Source: Rhodoblastus sp963804045
GTDB taxonomy: Bacteria; Pseudomonadota; Alphaproteobacteria; Rhizobiales; Beijerinckiaceae
Length of the DNA: 64,000 nucleotides
Reading direction: 5' to 3'
Assembly: GCA_963804045.1 (NCBI GenBank)
Contig: CAWDOR010000034.1
Location: 1 to 64,000 of the forward strand
Positions 52,612 through 61,754 of the stretch are shown piece by piece; positions within the stretch are counted from its first letter, which is position 1, and each line of letters opens with the position of its first letter. A program made the translations under genes and the position numbers. The notes beneath the pieces were generated by a model. The model saw only the letters and a list, made by a program, of their open reading frames with translations. It ran no database searches and had not been told where the DNA came from.

Positions 52612-54540
52612 TCAGGACTGCGGCGCCGGCGCGAGGCCAGGGTCGGCGTCCGGCGCCCCCCAATTGGGCTTGCCGGCGGCGGGAACGGCCGAGCGGCGCG
52701 GCGCGGCCGGCGGCTCGTCGCTGCTTTCGCGCACCGGCGGAATGCCCTGGATCAGATTGCGGATTTCGTCGCCCGACAGGGTCTCGTATTCCAGCAGGCC
52801 TTTGGCCAGCGCTTCCAGATCGTCGCGCTTCTCGGTGATGATCCGCCGCGCCTCGGATTGGCCGAGCTCGACCAGTCGCCGCACCTCGCTGTCGATTTTC
52901 TGCGAGGTGGCTTCGGAAATATTCTGCTGCCGGCCCATGGAATAGCCCAGGAAAACTTCTTCCTGGTTCTCGCCATACATGACTGTGCCGAGCTCGTCGG
53001 AAAAGCCCCAGCGCGTCACCATCGCACGCGCCAGTTTGGTCGCCTGTTCGATGTCGCTCTGCGCGCCCGAGGTCACCTTGTCCTTGCCAAAGATGATTTC
53101 CTCGGAGACGCGACCGCCCATCAGCACGGCGAGACGCGAGGTCATCTGCTCGTAGCTCATCGACAGCTTGTCACGCTCCGGCAATTGCATGACCATGCCC
53201 AACGCGCGACCGCGCGGGATGATCGTCGCCTTGTGCACCGGATCGGTGGCCGGAACATTCAGCGCGACAATAGCGTGGCCGCCCTCGTGATAGGCGGTGA
53301 GCTGCTTCTCCTGCTCGGTCATGACCATGGTGCGACGCTCGGCGCCCATCATGATCTTGTCCTTGGCGTCCTCGAACTCATCCTTGGTGACAACGCGCTT
53401 CCCGCGTCGCGCCGCCATCAGCGCGGCCTCATTGACCAGGTTCATCAAATCGGCGCCGGAAAAGCCGGGAGTGCCCCGCGCGACCACCTTGAGATCGACA
53501 TCCGGCGATAGCGGCACCTTGCGCGCATGGACCTTCAGGATTTTCTCGCGGCCAATCACGTCCGGATTGGGCACGACGATCTGGCGGTCGAAACGGCCGG
53601 GACGCAGCAAGGCGGGATCGAGCACGTCGGGACGGTTGGTCGCGGCGATGAGGATGATCCCCTCATTGGCCTCGAAACCATCCATTTCGACCAGCAGCTG
53701 GTTGAGCGTCTGTTCGCGTTCGTCATTGCCGCCGCCGAGACCGGCGCCGCGATGACGGCCGACCGCGTCGATTTCGTCGATGAAAATAATGCAGGGCGCG
53801 TTTTTCTTCGCTTGCTCGAACATGTCGCGGACGCGCGAGGCGCCGACGCCGACGAACATTTCGACGAAATCCGAACCGGAAATGGTGAAGAAGGGCACAT
53901 TGGCTTCGCCAGCGATGGCGCGAGCCAGAAGGGTCTTACCCGTGCCGGGAGGGCCGACCAGCAGCACGCCACGCGGGATACGACCGCCCAAGCGCTGGAA
54001 TTTCTGCGGATCGCGGAGGAATTCGACGATCTCCTGCAAATCCTCCTTGGCCTCGTCGACGCCGGCGACATCCTCGAAGGTCACGCGACCATGGGCCTCG
54101 GTGAGCAGCTTGGCCTTGGACTTGCCAAAGCCCATGGCCTTGCCGCCCGCGCCTTGCATCTGCCGGGAGAGAAAAATCCACATGCCGATGAAGGCGATCA
54201 AGGGCAGGCCATTGACCAGCAAGGTCACCAACCAATTGTTGCCGTCGGAGGGCGGCCGCGCCGAAATCTGCACGCCCTTCTTGTTCAGGGTCTGCACCAG
54301 ATTGGGATCGTTCGGCGCATAGATCGAGAAAGCCTTGCCATCGCTGTAATGGCCGGTGATCTCGGCTCCGGCGATTGTGACATCCTTGATCCGACCCTGA
54401 TCGGCGTCGGTCAGCAGCTGGCTGTAATTGATTTCCTGAGTCGGCGCGCGCTCGCTCGGCTTCTGGAACAGCACGACCAGAGCGACGACGAGCAGGACGA
54501 TGATCACCCAGAGAGCGAAATTGCGGAAATTCGGATTCAT
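52612..54540 (-). CDS. ftsH: ATP-dependent zinc metalloprotease FtsH
   Basis: Membrane AAA+ protease that degrades short-lived and misassembled proteins. The 642-residue protein starts MNPNFRNFALW at ATG 54540, with AGGAAAG upstream. It has a first membrane helix at about 8-25, a periplasmic domain, a second helix near 110-125, and Walker A GPPGTGKT near residue 196. The SRH region has RPGRFDRQIV. The zinc motif reads HEGGH near residue 417 where HEAGH is usual, which should not affect zinc binding. tilS precedes it by about 100 bp, the standard order. Confidence 0.96.
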   Translation of the reverse strand: MNPNFRNFALWVIIVLLVVALVVLFQKPSERAPTQEINYSQLLTDADQGRIKDVTIAGAEITGHYSDGKAFSIYAPNDPNLVQTLNKKGVQISARPPSDGNNWLVTLLVNGLPLIAFIGMWIFLSRQMQGAGGKAMGFGKSKAKLLTEAHGRVTFEDVAGVDEAKEDLQEIVEFLRDPQKFQRLGGRIPRGVLLVGPPGTGKTLLARAIAGEANVPFFTISGSDFVEMFVGVGASRVRDMFEQAKKNAPCIIFIDEIDAVGRHRGAGLGGGNDEREQTLNQLLVEMDGFEANEGIILIAATNRPDVLDPALLRPGRFDRQIVVPNPDVIGREKILKVHARKVPLSPDVDLKVVARGTPGFSGADLMNLVNEAALMAARRGKRVVTKDEFEDAKDKIMMGAERRTMVMTEQEKQLTAYHEGGHAIVALNVPATDPVHKATIIPRGRALGMVMQLPERDKLSMSYEQMTSRLAVLMGGRVSEEIIFGKDKVTSGAQSDIEQATKLARAMVTRWGFSDELGTVMYGENQEEVFLGYSMGRQQNISEATSQKIDSEVRRLVELGQSEARRIITEKRDDLEALAKGLLEYETLSGDEIRNLIQGIPPVRESSDEPPAAPRRSAVPAAGKPNWGAPDADPGLAPAPQS

Positions 54541-54640
54541 CTCTTTCCTGCGGAACCTTTCCGGACGAAGGACGCGCGCCGGTCGCACAGTGAACCTTAA
54601 TGTAGTTGCCTCGCCCGCTCTTGCCAAGAGAAGGCGGCCT

Positions 54641-55654
54641 TCATGATTTACGCGTTCTGCCCCGCTTTCGCTTGTCTTCCGCGCGAAGGATCAACCTTCC
54701 CTTGCGATCGAGCGACACCAGGCCGCCGCCGAGCGTCGCCCGAAAGCCCGCGCCTTGGCGCAAAGCCGCCAGAAGCCGAGCCGCCAGATCCTCCAGCCTT
54801 TCGAGGCGAGGCGGCGGCGCGCCGACCGTTTCCGTCAACGCGCGTTGCAAGAAATATTCGATGATCGCCTGGGGCGTTTCGCGCGCCTTCGACAGATCGA
54901 AGGCGCAATCCTCCGAAGGAATCTTGATCCGGACAAAAAATTCGCAGGCGCAAGCGTCCAGGGCCGCTTCCGCCTTCGCGGCGCGCTCCGCCAGCCGGGC
55001 CATACGCCCACGGGTCAGTCCAAGCTCGTGAAGCGTAGGGGAAACTTCCCGCCAGCGGGTTCGGTCGAATCGGCGCTGGGCGTTGCTGGGGTCATCGAAA
55101 AATGGCTGTCCGATTTTCTGGCAATAGCCGATCAGATCAGCCTTTGGCAGGTCAAGCAGTGGCCGAATGAGCCGGCCGCCAAACAAATGTTGCTCGCGCG
55201 ACATACCGGCCAGCCCCGCCAGGCCGCTGCCGCGCGCCATGCGAATCATCAATGTTTCCCATTGATCGTCCGCGTGATGCGCCGTCGCGGTCGCGCAAGC
55301 GCCAATATCCCTCGCATGATCGAACAGCAGGCGGTAACGCGCGGCCCGCGCCTCTTCCTGCACAGCGGTTTTTGGCTTTTCCCCGCTCCAGAGTAGTATC
55401 CGATGCGGAATTTCGAGCATTTCGGCCCAGAGCGCGACCTGTTGCGCCTCTGCGGCGGATTCGGCGCGAATGCCGTGATCGACGGTAGCGGCGAAAACCT
55501 GCCGCGCGGCTCCCGAATCGCGCCAGACGGCGGCAAGATGCAGCAGGGCCATGGAATCAGGACCGCCGGAGACCGCGACCAGCAAGCTGGAAAGAGAAGG
55601 AAAACCGCCGAACAGCCGGTCCGGATCGAAGGTTTCGGCTTCGCCGCTCAACAA
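54641..55654 (-). CDS. tilS: tRNA(Ile)-lysidine synthase
   Basis: Converts C34 of the CAU-anticodon isoleucine tRNA to lysidine, so that it reads AUA. The 337-residue protein has the PP-loop SGGPDSMALLHL near residue 29, T-A-H-H-A-D-D-Q-W-E-T near 131, and N-A-Q-R-R-F-D-R-T-R-W-R near 200. The start is TTG 55654 (or 55651), overlapping the end of cpoB by seven bases. ftsH follows. Confidence 0.92.
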   Translation of the reverse strand: MLSGEAETFDPDRLFGGFPSLSSLLVAVSGGPDSMALLHLAAVWRDSGAARQVFAATVDHGIRAESAAEAQQVALWAEMLEIPHRILLWSGEKPKTAVQEEARAARYRLLFDHARDIGACATATAHHADDQWETLMIRMARGSGLAGLAGMSREQHLFGGRLIRPLLDLPKADLIGYCQKIGQPFFDDPSNAQRRFDRTRWREVSPTLHELGLTRGRMARLAERAAKAEAALDACACEFFVRIKIPSEDCAFDLSKARETPQAIIEYFLQRALTETVGAPPPRLERLEDLAARLLAALRQGAGFRATLGGGLVSLDRKGRLILRAEDKRKRGRTRKS

Positions 55655-56692
55655 GAGGCCTTTTTCGCCTCACGCGCGGCCATCTGCTTATCTGCGGCCG
55701 AGGCGTTGGGATATTTGCGCGGCACTTCAGCAAAAAAGGCGCAGGCCTGTTCCTTGGCGCCGAGCGCATTCAGGGAAATGCCGAGCTTGACCGTGGCGCT
55801 CGCGGCCACCGGGCTCTTCGAATAATCGGTATAGATTTTCAGAAACTGTTCCGCCGCCTCTCGATGACGGTTCTGGAAATAATAGCTTTCGCCATAGTGA
55901 TAGATCGCCGGCGCATTGTAACGGCTGCCGGGATTCTTCTTCAGAAAAGCGGCAAAAGCCTGCTGGGCGTCATCGTAGCGCTTCGCCTTGAGAAGTTCGG
56001 TCGCCGAATTCATATTCCGCCTTGACCGGATCGATCGGCGCCGTGGCGGCAGGCAGAGGTTCCAGCGCGGCCTGAGACGCGCTCGGCGGAACATTGCGTT
56101 GCGCTGGCGGATTCAGATCGAGCGGGCCGCTCGGATCGTGATTATCGTTTCGGGCCACCGGCTTGCTCGCGGAATCGGGCGAGCCCAATTCGCGCGGCGT
56201 TCCGGGGGCGCTGGCCTGCACGGCGGGGTCGAACGCATCGTGACGTCGGCCATCGGAGGCGCTGGGATAGGCGGGCGCTTGCGGCGCGCCGACGGGAGCC
56301 GCCGGCGGGAGATTTTGCGTCGACTGCGGAGCCAGCGCCGGCTCGTCCTGAAGATCGGACCTCCGCTGCGGCGCCCCCGGTCGCCCGGAACGCTCCTGAA
56401 AGCGCTGATCGACGTCCATCTGGAACTTGCGCAGCATGTCTTCCATACGCTTGACTTGATATTGCAACTGCTCAACCTGACCATTCAGATTGCGCACCTG
56501 GGACTCCAGCCGGTCGACACGAAGACTGGACTCGCCGCCGCTCGCCCCGGCGGCCGGACCGCCATAGCCACGATCCTCAATATCCGCGGGCGGGCGATTA
56601 TAGTCCTGCGCGCGAACCTGCGGCGCAGCGAGAAAAATCAGCGCCAAGACCAGCGGCGCACGCAAAATTCCATTCGGCAAGAATCGCTTCAT
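55648..56692 (-). CDS. cpoB: Cell division coordinator CpoB/YbgF, frameshifted
   Basis: Periplasmic tetratricopeptide-repeat protein of the Tol-Pal operon that coordinates septal peptidoglycan synthesis with outer-membrane constriction. With one extra G removed near 56004 the product has 347 residues. It has a signal peptide, a coiled coil (RVDRLESQVRNLNGQVEQLQ near residue 60), a disordered Pro-rich linker, and two or more TPRs. The first begins A-T-E-L-L-K-A-K-R-Y-D-D-A-Q-Q. The frame breaks at TTCGGCGACC, where the upstream frame has FGDRTSQ. It follows pal and overlaps tilS by seven bases. Confidence 0.85.
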
Positions 56693-56789
56693 TCCAACCT
56701 CGGCTCATTTTTGAGTCGCGTGTTTAGCATATGTGACGTGGCGATAAGGGCGAAAAGTGGCATTTGCGCGCCAAAAATCGGAAGACGTG

Positions 56790-56821
56790 AAAAAAATCCC
56801 GGCGCCCTGAGGCGCCGGGAT
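56790..56821 (-). terminator. Rho-independent terminator after pal
   Basis: On the minus strand TCCCGGCGCC and GGCGCCGGGA form a 10-bp stem with a 4-nt loop, followed by seven T residues. It lies about 30 bp after the pal stop and about 100 bp before cpoB, so cpoB may have its own promoter or depend on read-through. Confidence 0.85.
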
Positions 56822-56849
56822 CAAATCTCCAGTTTTCGCTTCGTTCGGA

Positions 56850-57359
56850 TTACTGGCCGCCCTTGAGCACCGTGACAGCGCGGCGATTCTGCGACCAGCA
56901 GGAAATGTCGTCGCAAACCGCGACCGGACGTTCCTTGCCATAGGAAATGGTCTTGATCCGCGAAGCCGAGACGCCGCGCGAAACCAGGTAGTTCTTGGCG
57001 GCTTCGGCGCGGCGGGCGCCCAGGGCGAAATTATATTCGCGGGTGCCGCGTTCGTCGGCGTGACCTTCTACGGTGAAGGCGTAATTGCCATATTGGTTCA
57101 ACCAGCGCGCCTGCTTGTCGAGCGTCGCCTGTCCAGTCGCGTTGACTTCCGAGGAATCGCTGTCGAAGAAAATGCGGTCGCCGACATTGACGACGAAATC
57201 CTGGGTCGAACCCGGACGCGCCGAGCCGCCGTGTCCGCCAGCGCCCGAACCGTTCAGGCTGTCGAGATCGGTCGGATTCTTGGCGCAAGCGCCAAGGGCC
57301 AGAGCCGCGGCGACAGCGGCGGCCAATTTCAGTCCATGCATCGAGCCCATAAATTTCAT
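56850..57359 (-). CDS. pal: Peptidoglycan-associated lipoprotein Pal
   Basis: Outer-membrane lipoprotein that links the outer membrane to peptidoglycan and to TolB. The 169-residue protein has a lipoprotein signal with L-G-A-C and the modified cysteine at position 25. An OmpA-like domain follows, with F-D-S-D-S-S-E-V, VEGHADERGTREYN and LGARRAEAAKNYL. Start MKFMGSMHG at ATG 57359 has GGGAG upstream. It follows tolB on the same strand and has its own strong terminator. Confidence 0.96.
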   Translation of the reverse strand: MKFMGSMHGLKLAAAVAAALALGACAKNPTDLDSLNGSGAGGHGGSARPGSTQDFVVNVGDRIFFDSDSSEVNATGQATLDKQARWLNQYGNYAFTVEGHADERGTREYNFALGARRAEAAKNYLVSRGVSASRIKTISYGKERPVAVCDDISCWSQNRRAVTVLKGGQ

Positions 57360-57531
57360 CCGACGCGCTCCCTTGGCTGGCGGAATTCAACGTTACGCCA
57401 GTCGTACCCTGCGAATGTTAAGCGAAGGTTTTCGTAACCTTGATGCGGGGTTACGAAATCAGGCGGTTTTGTGATGATTGCCAGGATGGTTAACAGGAGC
57501 TTTCCGGCAAGAATAGGGCAGAGCCTCCACT

Positions 57532-58830
57532 TCAGCCCAGCAGCGAGCTCCACGAGGGGTCGGAGGCGTAGCCCGGCGTCGGCACCGGAAATTCGCCGCG
57601 CCCGAAAATATCGACCCAGTGAATTTTGGGGCTGCCGCCTTCATTGCGGAAGAACATGACGAACAGGCCATTCGGCGCCCAGCTCGGTCCCTCGTTGTGA
57701 TAGCCTTCGGTGAGGATGCGTTCGCCCGAGCCGTCCGGCTTAATGACGCCAATGCCGAATTTGCCTCCCGCCTGGCGGGTGAAGGCGATGTAATCGCCTC
57801 TCGGCGACCAGACCGGCGTCGAATAGCGGCCTTCGCCGAAGGAAATGCGATTGGCCCCGCCGCCGCTCGCGCCCATCACATAAATCTGCTGCGTGCCGCC
57901 GCGATCGGATTCGAACACGATGCGCGCGCCATCGGGCGAATAGGAGGGCGAGGTGTCAATGGCGCCGGAATCGGTCAACCGCGTGGTGGCGCGGGTGCGC
58001 AGGTCCATGCTGTAAATATTGGCGGAGCCTTCCTGCTCCAGCGACATGACCACGCGCTGGCCGTCGGGCGAAAAACGCGGCGAAAAGGTCATGCCCGGAA
58101 AATTGCCGACCACTTCGCGCTGGCCCGTATCGATATTGAGCAGATAGACGCGCGGATCCTCGGAGCCAAAGGCCATATAGGTCAGCTCCTGCGAATTGGG
58201 CGAAAAACGCGGGGTGACCACGAGATCGTCGCCGCGGGTGAGATAGCGCACATTGGCTCCGTCCTGATCCATGATCGCCAACCGCTTGCGGCGGTTCTCG
58301 CGCGGCCCGCTCTCGTCGACAAAAGCGACGCGGGTGTCGAAAAATCCCTTTTCGCCGGTGACCTTGGAGAAGATGGCGTCGGAGACGATATGGGCGACCC
58401 GGCGGGAATTATTGGGGTCGGTGACATATTGCTGGCCGGCGGCTTGCGCGCCCGTGCCGACATCCCAAAGCCGGAATTCGGTCTTCATCCGCCCCTCGCC
58501 GCGGCCTGAACGCCCGGTGACCACATATTGCGCATTGACCGAGCGCGCCGCGTCGAAATTGGGCGCGCCATCGGGATTGCCCGCGCCCAGCGACCCGCCG
58601 TTCACCGGATTGATGAACACCGAGCGCTTGAAATTATTCTCGACGATCGAGGTCATGGCCGGCCCGCCATCGCCGGCGAAGGGCGTGACGACAATATTGA
58701 TCGGCTTGAAATCGCTACCGCCATGCAACTCGATGTAGCGCTCGGCGAAACCAGCGCTACGCAGCAAAGGCGTCGCGGCGAGTCCGCCCAAGAGAGCGGC
58801 GGCGGTGCGGCGGGTGGGAATAAAGGCCAT
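57532..58830 (-). CDS. tolB: Tol-Pal system protein TolB
   Basis: Periplasmic six-bladed beta-propeller that couples TolA to Pal. The 432-residue protein starts at ATG 58830, with AGGAC upstream; TTG 58854 opens the frame earlier without a better site. The signal region contains PTRRTAAALLGGL, a possible twin-arginine-type signal. The D2 domain includes I-N-I-V-V-T-P-F-A-G-D, and the repeated propeller blades each include S-P-D-G or S-P-N-S (FSPDGQRVVMSLEQEG, YSPDGARIVFESDRGG). Confidence 0.95.
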   Translation of the reverse strand: MAFIPTRRTAAALLGGLAATPLLRSAGFAERYIELHGGSDFKPINIVVTPFAGDGGPAMTSIVENNFKRSVFINPVNGGSLGAGNPDGAPNFDAARSVNAQYVVTGRSGRGEGRMKTEFRLWDVGTGAQAAGQQYVTDPNNSRRVAHIVSDAIFSKVTGEKGFFDTRVAFVDESGPRENRRKRLAIMDQDGANVRYLTRGDDLVVTPRFSPNSQELTYMAFGSEDPRVYLLNIDTGQREVVGNFPGMTFSPRFSPDGQRVVMSLEQEGSANIYSMDLRTRATTRLTDSGAIDTSPSYSPDGARIVFESDRGGTQQIYVMGASGGGANRISFGEGRYSTPVWSPRGDYIAFTRQAGGKFGIGVIKPDGSGERILTEGYHNEGPSWAPNGLFVMFFRNEGGSPKIHWVDIFGRGEFPVPTPGYASDPSWSSLLG

Positions 58831-58909
58831 TTCTTTCGTCCTGACAGTATCCAAGGGTTTGTCCCTTAGCCTCGTTGCGCGCCAATCGTTTGACAGAGGC
58901 TCGGGTTTT

Positions 58910-59971
58910 TCAGTCCTGCGGGTTGAAGGCGACGGTGGAATCTTTCCATTGATCGTAGAAGGGAGCGAATTGCGCGGGTATCCGCAGAGGATCGCAAGAG
59001 CGAACGGCGCGCAGCGCGCTATCGGCCAGCGAGCGCGCTGCCGGATCGGAGGGCGGATTGGTCAGCACCGGGGCGCCAGCCAGCGAGCCGTCGGGCCGGA
59101 ACGTCACATGAATCTTCGCCACGTAACGCGGGGCGTCGGAGAAGGACAGATAGTTCCAGCATTGCTTGTAGCGCTCGCGCAACATGCTGTCGAAAGCGTC
59201 AGCCATGGAGGGCGACATGCGCGCGGAATGACCTGTCGCCGTTCCCAGCGACGCGGTGTGGCTGACCTCGCGACCCGCCGAGCCGCGCGACTGCGCATCC
59301 TCGTGGCTGAGCAGTTTGGAGACATCGGCGATATTCGGCGAAGGCCGGTTATTGCTCTCCTGGCCCGACTTCGGCTTGCTCGGCTTCGCGTCCTTATTCT
59401 GCGTCAGCAGCTTGGCCACTTCGTCCACTTTAGGCTTCGCCGGCTCCTTGGGCTTTTCCGGCGGCTTGGGCGGCTGCGGCGTTTCGACCTTCTTCTCCGG
59501 CGGTTTTGGGCGCGGCGGCGGTTTGACCACCTCGGCGTCGTCCTTCTCCGGCTCTTCCTTGTCCTCGGACTTTTCCGGCGGTTTTGGCGCCGGCTTGGGT
59601 TGCGGCGCGGGCGTCGGACGCACCGGCGGGGTCGGCGGCTTATCCTCGGCTTCGGAGGGATCGGGCAAGCGCTTCAATGGCGGCGGCGGGGTCGGAACCT
59701 CCTGGCGCGCCTTGGGCGTCGGCGGCGTCGGCTTTTGCTCCTCGGCTTCCGCGACGCGGTCGGCGCGCGGCTTGGGCGCGATTTCCTTGGCGGTTTTCTC
59801 GCCCTTCATGATCTCGCTGAACTGCTTGTCGCTGATCGTCTCGACGGGGATCGCCTCCTGCGCGTCCTCGAATTTGGCTTCCTTGGAAAAATGCACGAGC
59901 AGAACCGCCAGCAGGCCAAAATGGACCGCCGCCGAAAGAATCAGACCGGGTTCGGAACGCGAAATCTTCAC
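58910..59971 (-). CDS. tolA: Tol-Pal system protein TolA
   Basis: Inner-membrane protein that spans the periplasm and transmits force from TolQR to TolB and Pal. The 353-residue protein has one N-terminal membrane helix (about 9-27) and a long Pro/Lys/Glu-rich domain II (about 60-235) with many PPxP and PEKP repeats. The C-terminal TonB-like domain (about 255-353) contains KQCWNYLSFSD near 271. GTG 59971 is the start; AGGAG lies 13 bases upstream, which is long. It sits between tolR and tolB. Confidence 0.93.
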   Translation of the reverse strand: MKISRSEPGLILSAAVHFGLLAVLLVHFSKEAKFEDAQEAIPVETISDKQFSEIMKGEKTAKEIAPKPRADRVAEAEEQKPTPPTPKARQEVPTPPPPLKRLPDPSEAEDKPPTPPVRPTPAPQPKPAPKPPEKSEDKEEPEKDDAEVVKPPPRPKPPEKKVETPQPPKPPEKPKEPAKPKVDEVAKLLTQNKDAKPSKPKSGQESNNRPSPNIADVSKLLSHEDAQSRGSAGREVSHTASLGTATGHSARMSPSMADAFDSMLRERYKQCWNYLSFSDAPRYVAKIHVTFRPDGSLAGAPVLTNPPSDPAARSLADSALRAVRSCDPLRIPAQFAPFYDQWKDSTVAFNPQD

Positions 59972-59987
59972 CGCCGCATCATTCTCC

Positions 59988-60449
59988 TCAGAGGCCGCCG
60001 CCCTGTTTGCTCTCCTGCCGAGTCACCAGCGCGACCTTCTTGAAACCCGCCGTCGTCAGATCGGACATGACCTCGGCGACCTTGCCATAGGGGACCGCCT
60101 TGTCGGCGCGGACATAGATGCGCTCGTCCACGCCTTCCTTGGCCTGGACCTTGACCTGTTCGACCAGACCGGACAGCTCGATTTTCTGATCCATCAGAAA
60201 AATATCGCCATTTTCCTTGATCGATATGGCGATCGGCTTTTTGTCGATGTTCAATTCGCCGGCCTTGGTCGCCGGCAGGTCGATCGGCACGCCCGAGGAC
60301 AACAGCGGCGCGGCGACCATGAAAATAATCAGCAGCACCAGCATGACGTCGATGAAGGGCGTCATGTTGATATCGGCCATGGCGCCATAGCGCGGCACGC
60401 CGCGCCTTCTGCGTCCCTTGCCGCCGCCTGCGGAAACCGACATGCCCAT
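59988..60449 (-). CDS. tolR: Tol-Pal system protein TolR (ExbD family)
   Basis: Inner-membrane subunit of the proton-driven TolQR motor. The 153-residue protein has one transmembrane helix (about 30-50) with the proton-path aspartate in INMTPFIDVMLVLLIIFM. A periplasmic ExbD domain follows, with P-I-A-I-S-I-K-E-N-G and DERIYVRADKAVPYG. It lies between tolQ (13 bp) and tolA. Confidence 0.95.
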   Translation of the reverse strand: MGMSVSAGGGKGRRRRGVPRYGAMADINMTPFIDVMLVLLIIFMVAAPLLSSGVPIDLPATKAGELNIDKKPIAISIKENGDIFLMDQKIELSGLVEQVKVQAKEGVDERIYVRADKAVPYGKVAEVMSDLTTAGFKKVALVTRQESKQGGGL

Positions 60450-60462
60450 GTCTTAAAACTCC

Positions 60463-61167
60463 TCAGGGACCGCGCGAGGCGTGCTGGTCGATCTGGCGGG
60501 AGAGAATGGCGGAAAATTCATCCGCGAAAGCCTCCATTTTCGCCTGGGTCTTGGCCACGTCGCCGGAGAGCTTGTTATAGGCGATCAGCGCGGGTATCGC
60601 CGCGAACAGGCCGATGGCCGTGGCGAACAGCGCCTCGGCGATGCCAGGCGCGACCACGGCGAGCGAGGTGTTTTTCGACGCGGCGATGGAGCGGAACGAG
60701 GTCATGATGCCCCAGACCGTGCCAAACAGCCCGACGAAGGGACCGGCCGAGGCCACCGTCGCCAAGACCAGCAGATTGGCTTCGAGCTTTTCCACCTCGC
60801 GGGCGATGGAGACGTCCAGAACCTTTTCGATGCGCGATTGCAGGCCGACGTAAGAGGCGCCGGCGTTCTGGAACGAACGTTTCCATTCGCGCATGGCCGC
60901 CACGAAAAGCGACGCGGTGGCCGTGGTCGGTCGCGCCGCCAGTGATTGATAAAGGTCTTCCAGCGAATTGCCGGACCAGAACACGCTCTCGAATTCCTCC
61001 ATGGCCGCGCGGGCGCGATGGATCAGCATGGTCTTGTTGACGATGATCGCCCAGCACCAGACCGAGGCCGACAAGAGGCCAATCATCACCAGCTTGACCA
61101 CGATCGAGGCGTTCAGGAACATGGTGAAGACGGAAGCGTCACTCCCGGCTGCGGCGACTTCATTCAT
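60463..61167 (-). CDS. tolQ: Tol-Pal system protein TolQ (ExbB/MotA family)
   Basis: Inner-membrane ring of the TolQR motor. The 234-residue protein has three transmembrane segments (about 15-40, 130-155, 165-195). The family signature is A-S-A-G-P-F-V-G-L-F-G-T-V-W-G-I near 140, and A-E-A-L-F-A-T-A-I-G-L-F-A-A-I-P-A lies near 183. It is the first of the tolQRAB-pal genes, with about 140 bp between it and ybgC. Confidence 0.96.
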   Translation of the reverse strand: MNEVAAAGSDASVFTMFLNASIVVKLVMIGLLSASVWCWAIIVNKTMLIHRARAAMEEFESVFWSGNSLEDLYQSLAARPTTATASLFVAAMREWKRSFQNAGASYVGLQSRIEKVLDVSIAREVEKLEANLLVLATVASAGPFVGLFGTVWGIMTSFRSIAASKNTSLAVVAPGIAEALFATAIGLFAAIPALIAYNKLSGDVAKTQAKMEAFADEFSAILSRQIDQHASRGP

Positions 61168-61307
61168 CAGCGCGATCCTCGTCCATTCTGCTTTGCGGCG
61201 CCCGTATTGCGCTGCACATGCCTCGGAAATCGGTCATTTCTGCGGCTGAACACGCATAAATCCGCTCCGAGCGCCCCAGTTAAGCGTCCCGCATGGTTAA
61301 GTTTGGG

Positions 61308-61748
61308 TTACTTTCGGGTCGTTTCGACCGCCGGCGCCAATTTTTCGCGCATTTCCCGGGGTATGCGGCAGGCCCGGCCGCCCGATACGGCGGCGATCAG
61401 CACACGCGCGGTGAACAGGATTTCCTCGCCCTTTTTGACGCGCTGGTCGAGATCGAGCGTGGCGGCCGTCACGCGCTCGACCCGCGTTTCCACGGTCAGC
61501 AGATCGTCCATGCGCGCTGGACGCAGGAATTCGATATTCATTCGCGCGACGACGAAAAAAGCTTGTTCGCCGGCGTGGATTTCACCCTGATGAAAATCCA
61601 TTTCCCGCAGCATTTCGGTGCGGGCGCGCTCGATGAAGCGCAGATAATTGGCGTGATAGACGATGCCGGAAAAATCCGTGTCTTCGTAATAGACGCGGAT
61701 GGGGAAGCGGTGGACGCCGTCGGAAAATTCGCCTTGCGCCGGAATCAT
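61308..61748 (-). CDS. ybgC: Tol-Pal-associated acyl-CoA thioesterase
   Basis: Hotdog-fold thioesterase of 146 residues with the active-site signature YYEDTDFSGIVYHANYLRF near residue 20. Members hydrolyse short-chain acyl-CoA or acyl-ACP and are conserved next to tolQ. It lies between ruvB (6 bp) and tolQ, bridging the Ruv and Tol-Pal genes. Confidence 0.94.
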   Translation of the reverse strand: MIPAQGEFSDGVHRFPIRVYYEDTDFSGIVYHANYLRFIERARTEMLREMDFHQGEIHAGEQAFFVVARMNIEFLRPARMDDLLTVETRVERVTAATLDLDQRVKKGEEILFTARVLIAAVSGGRACRIPREMREKLAPAVETTRK

Positions 61749-61754
61749 GGCTTT

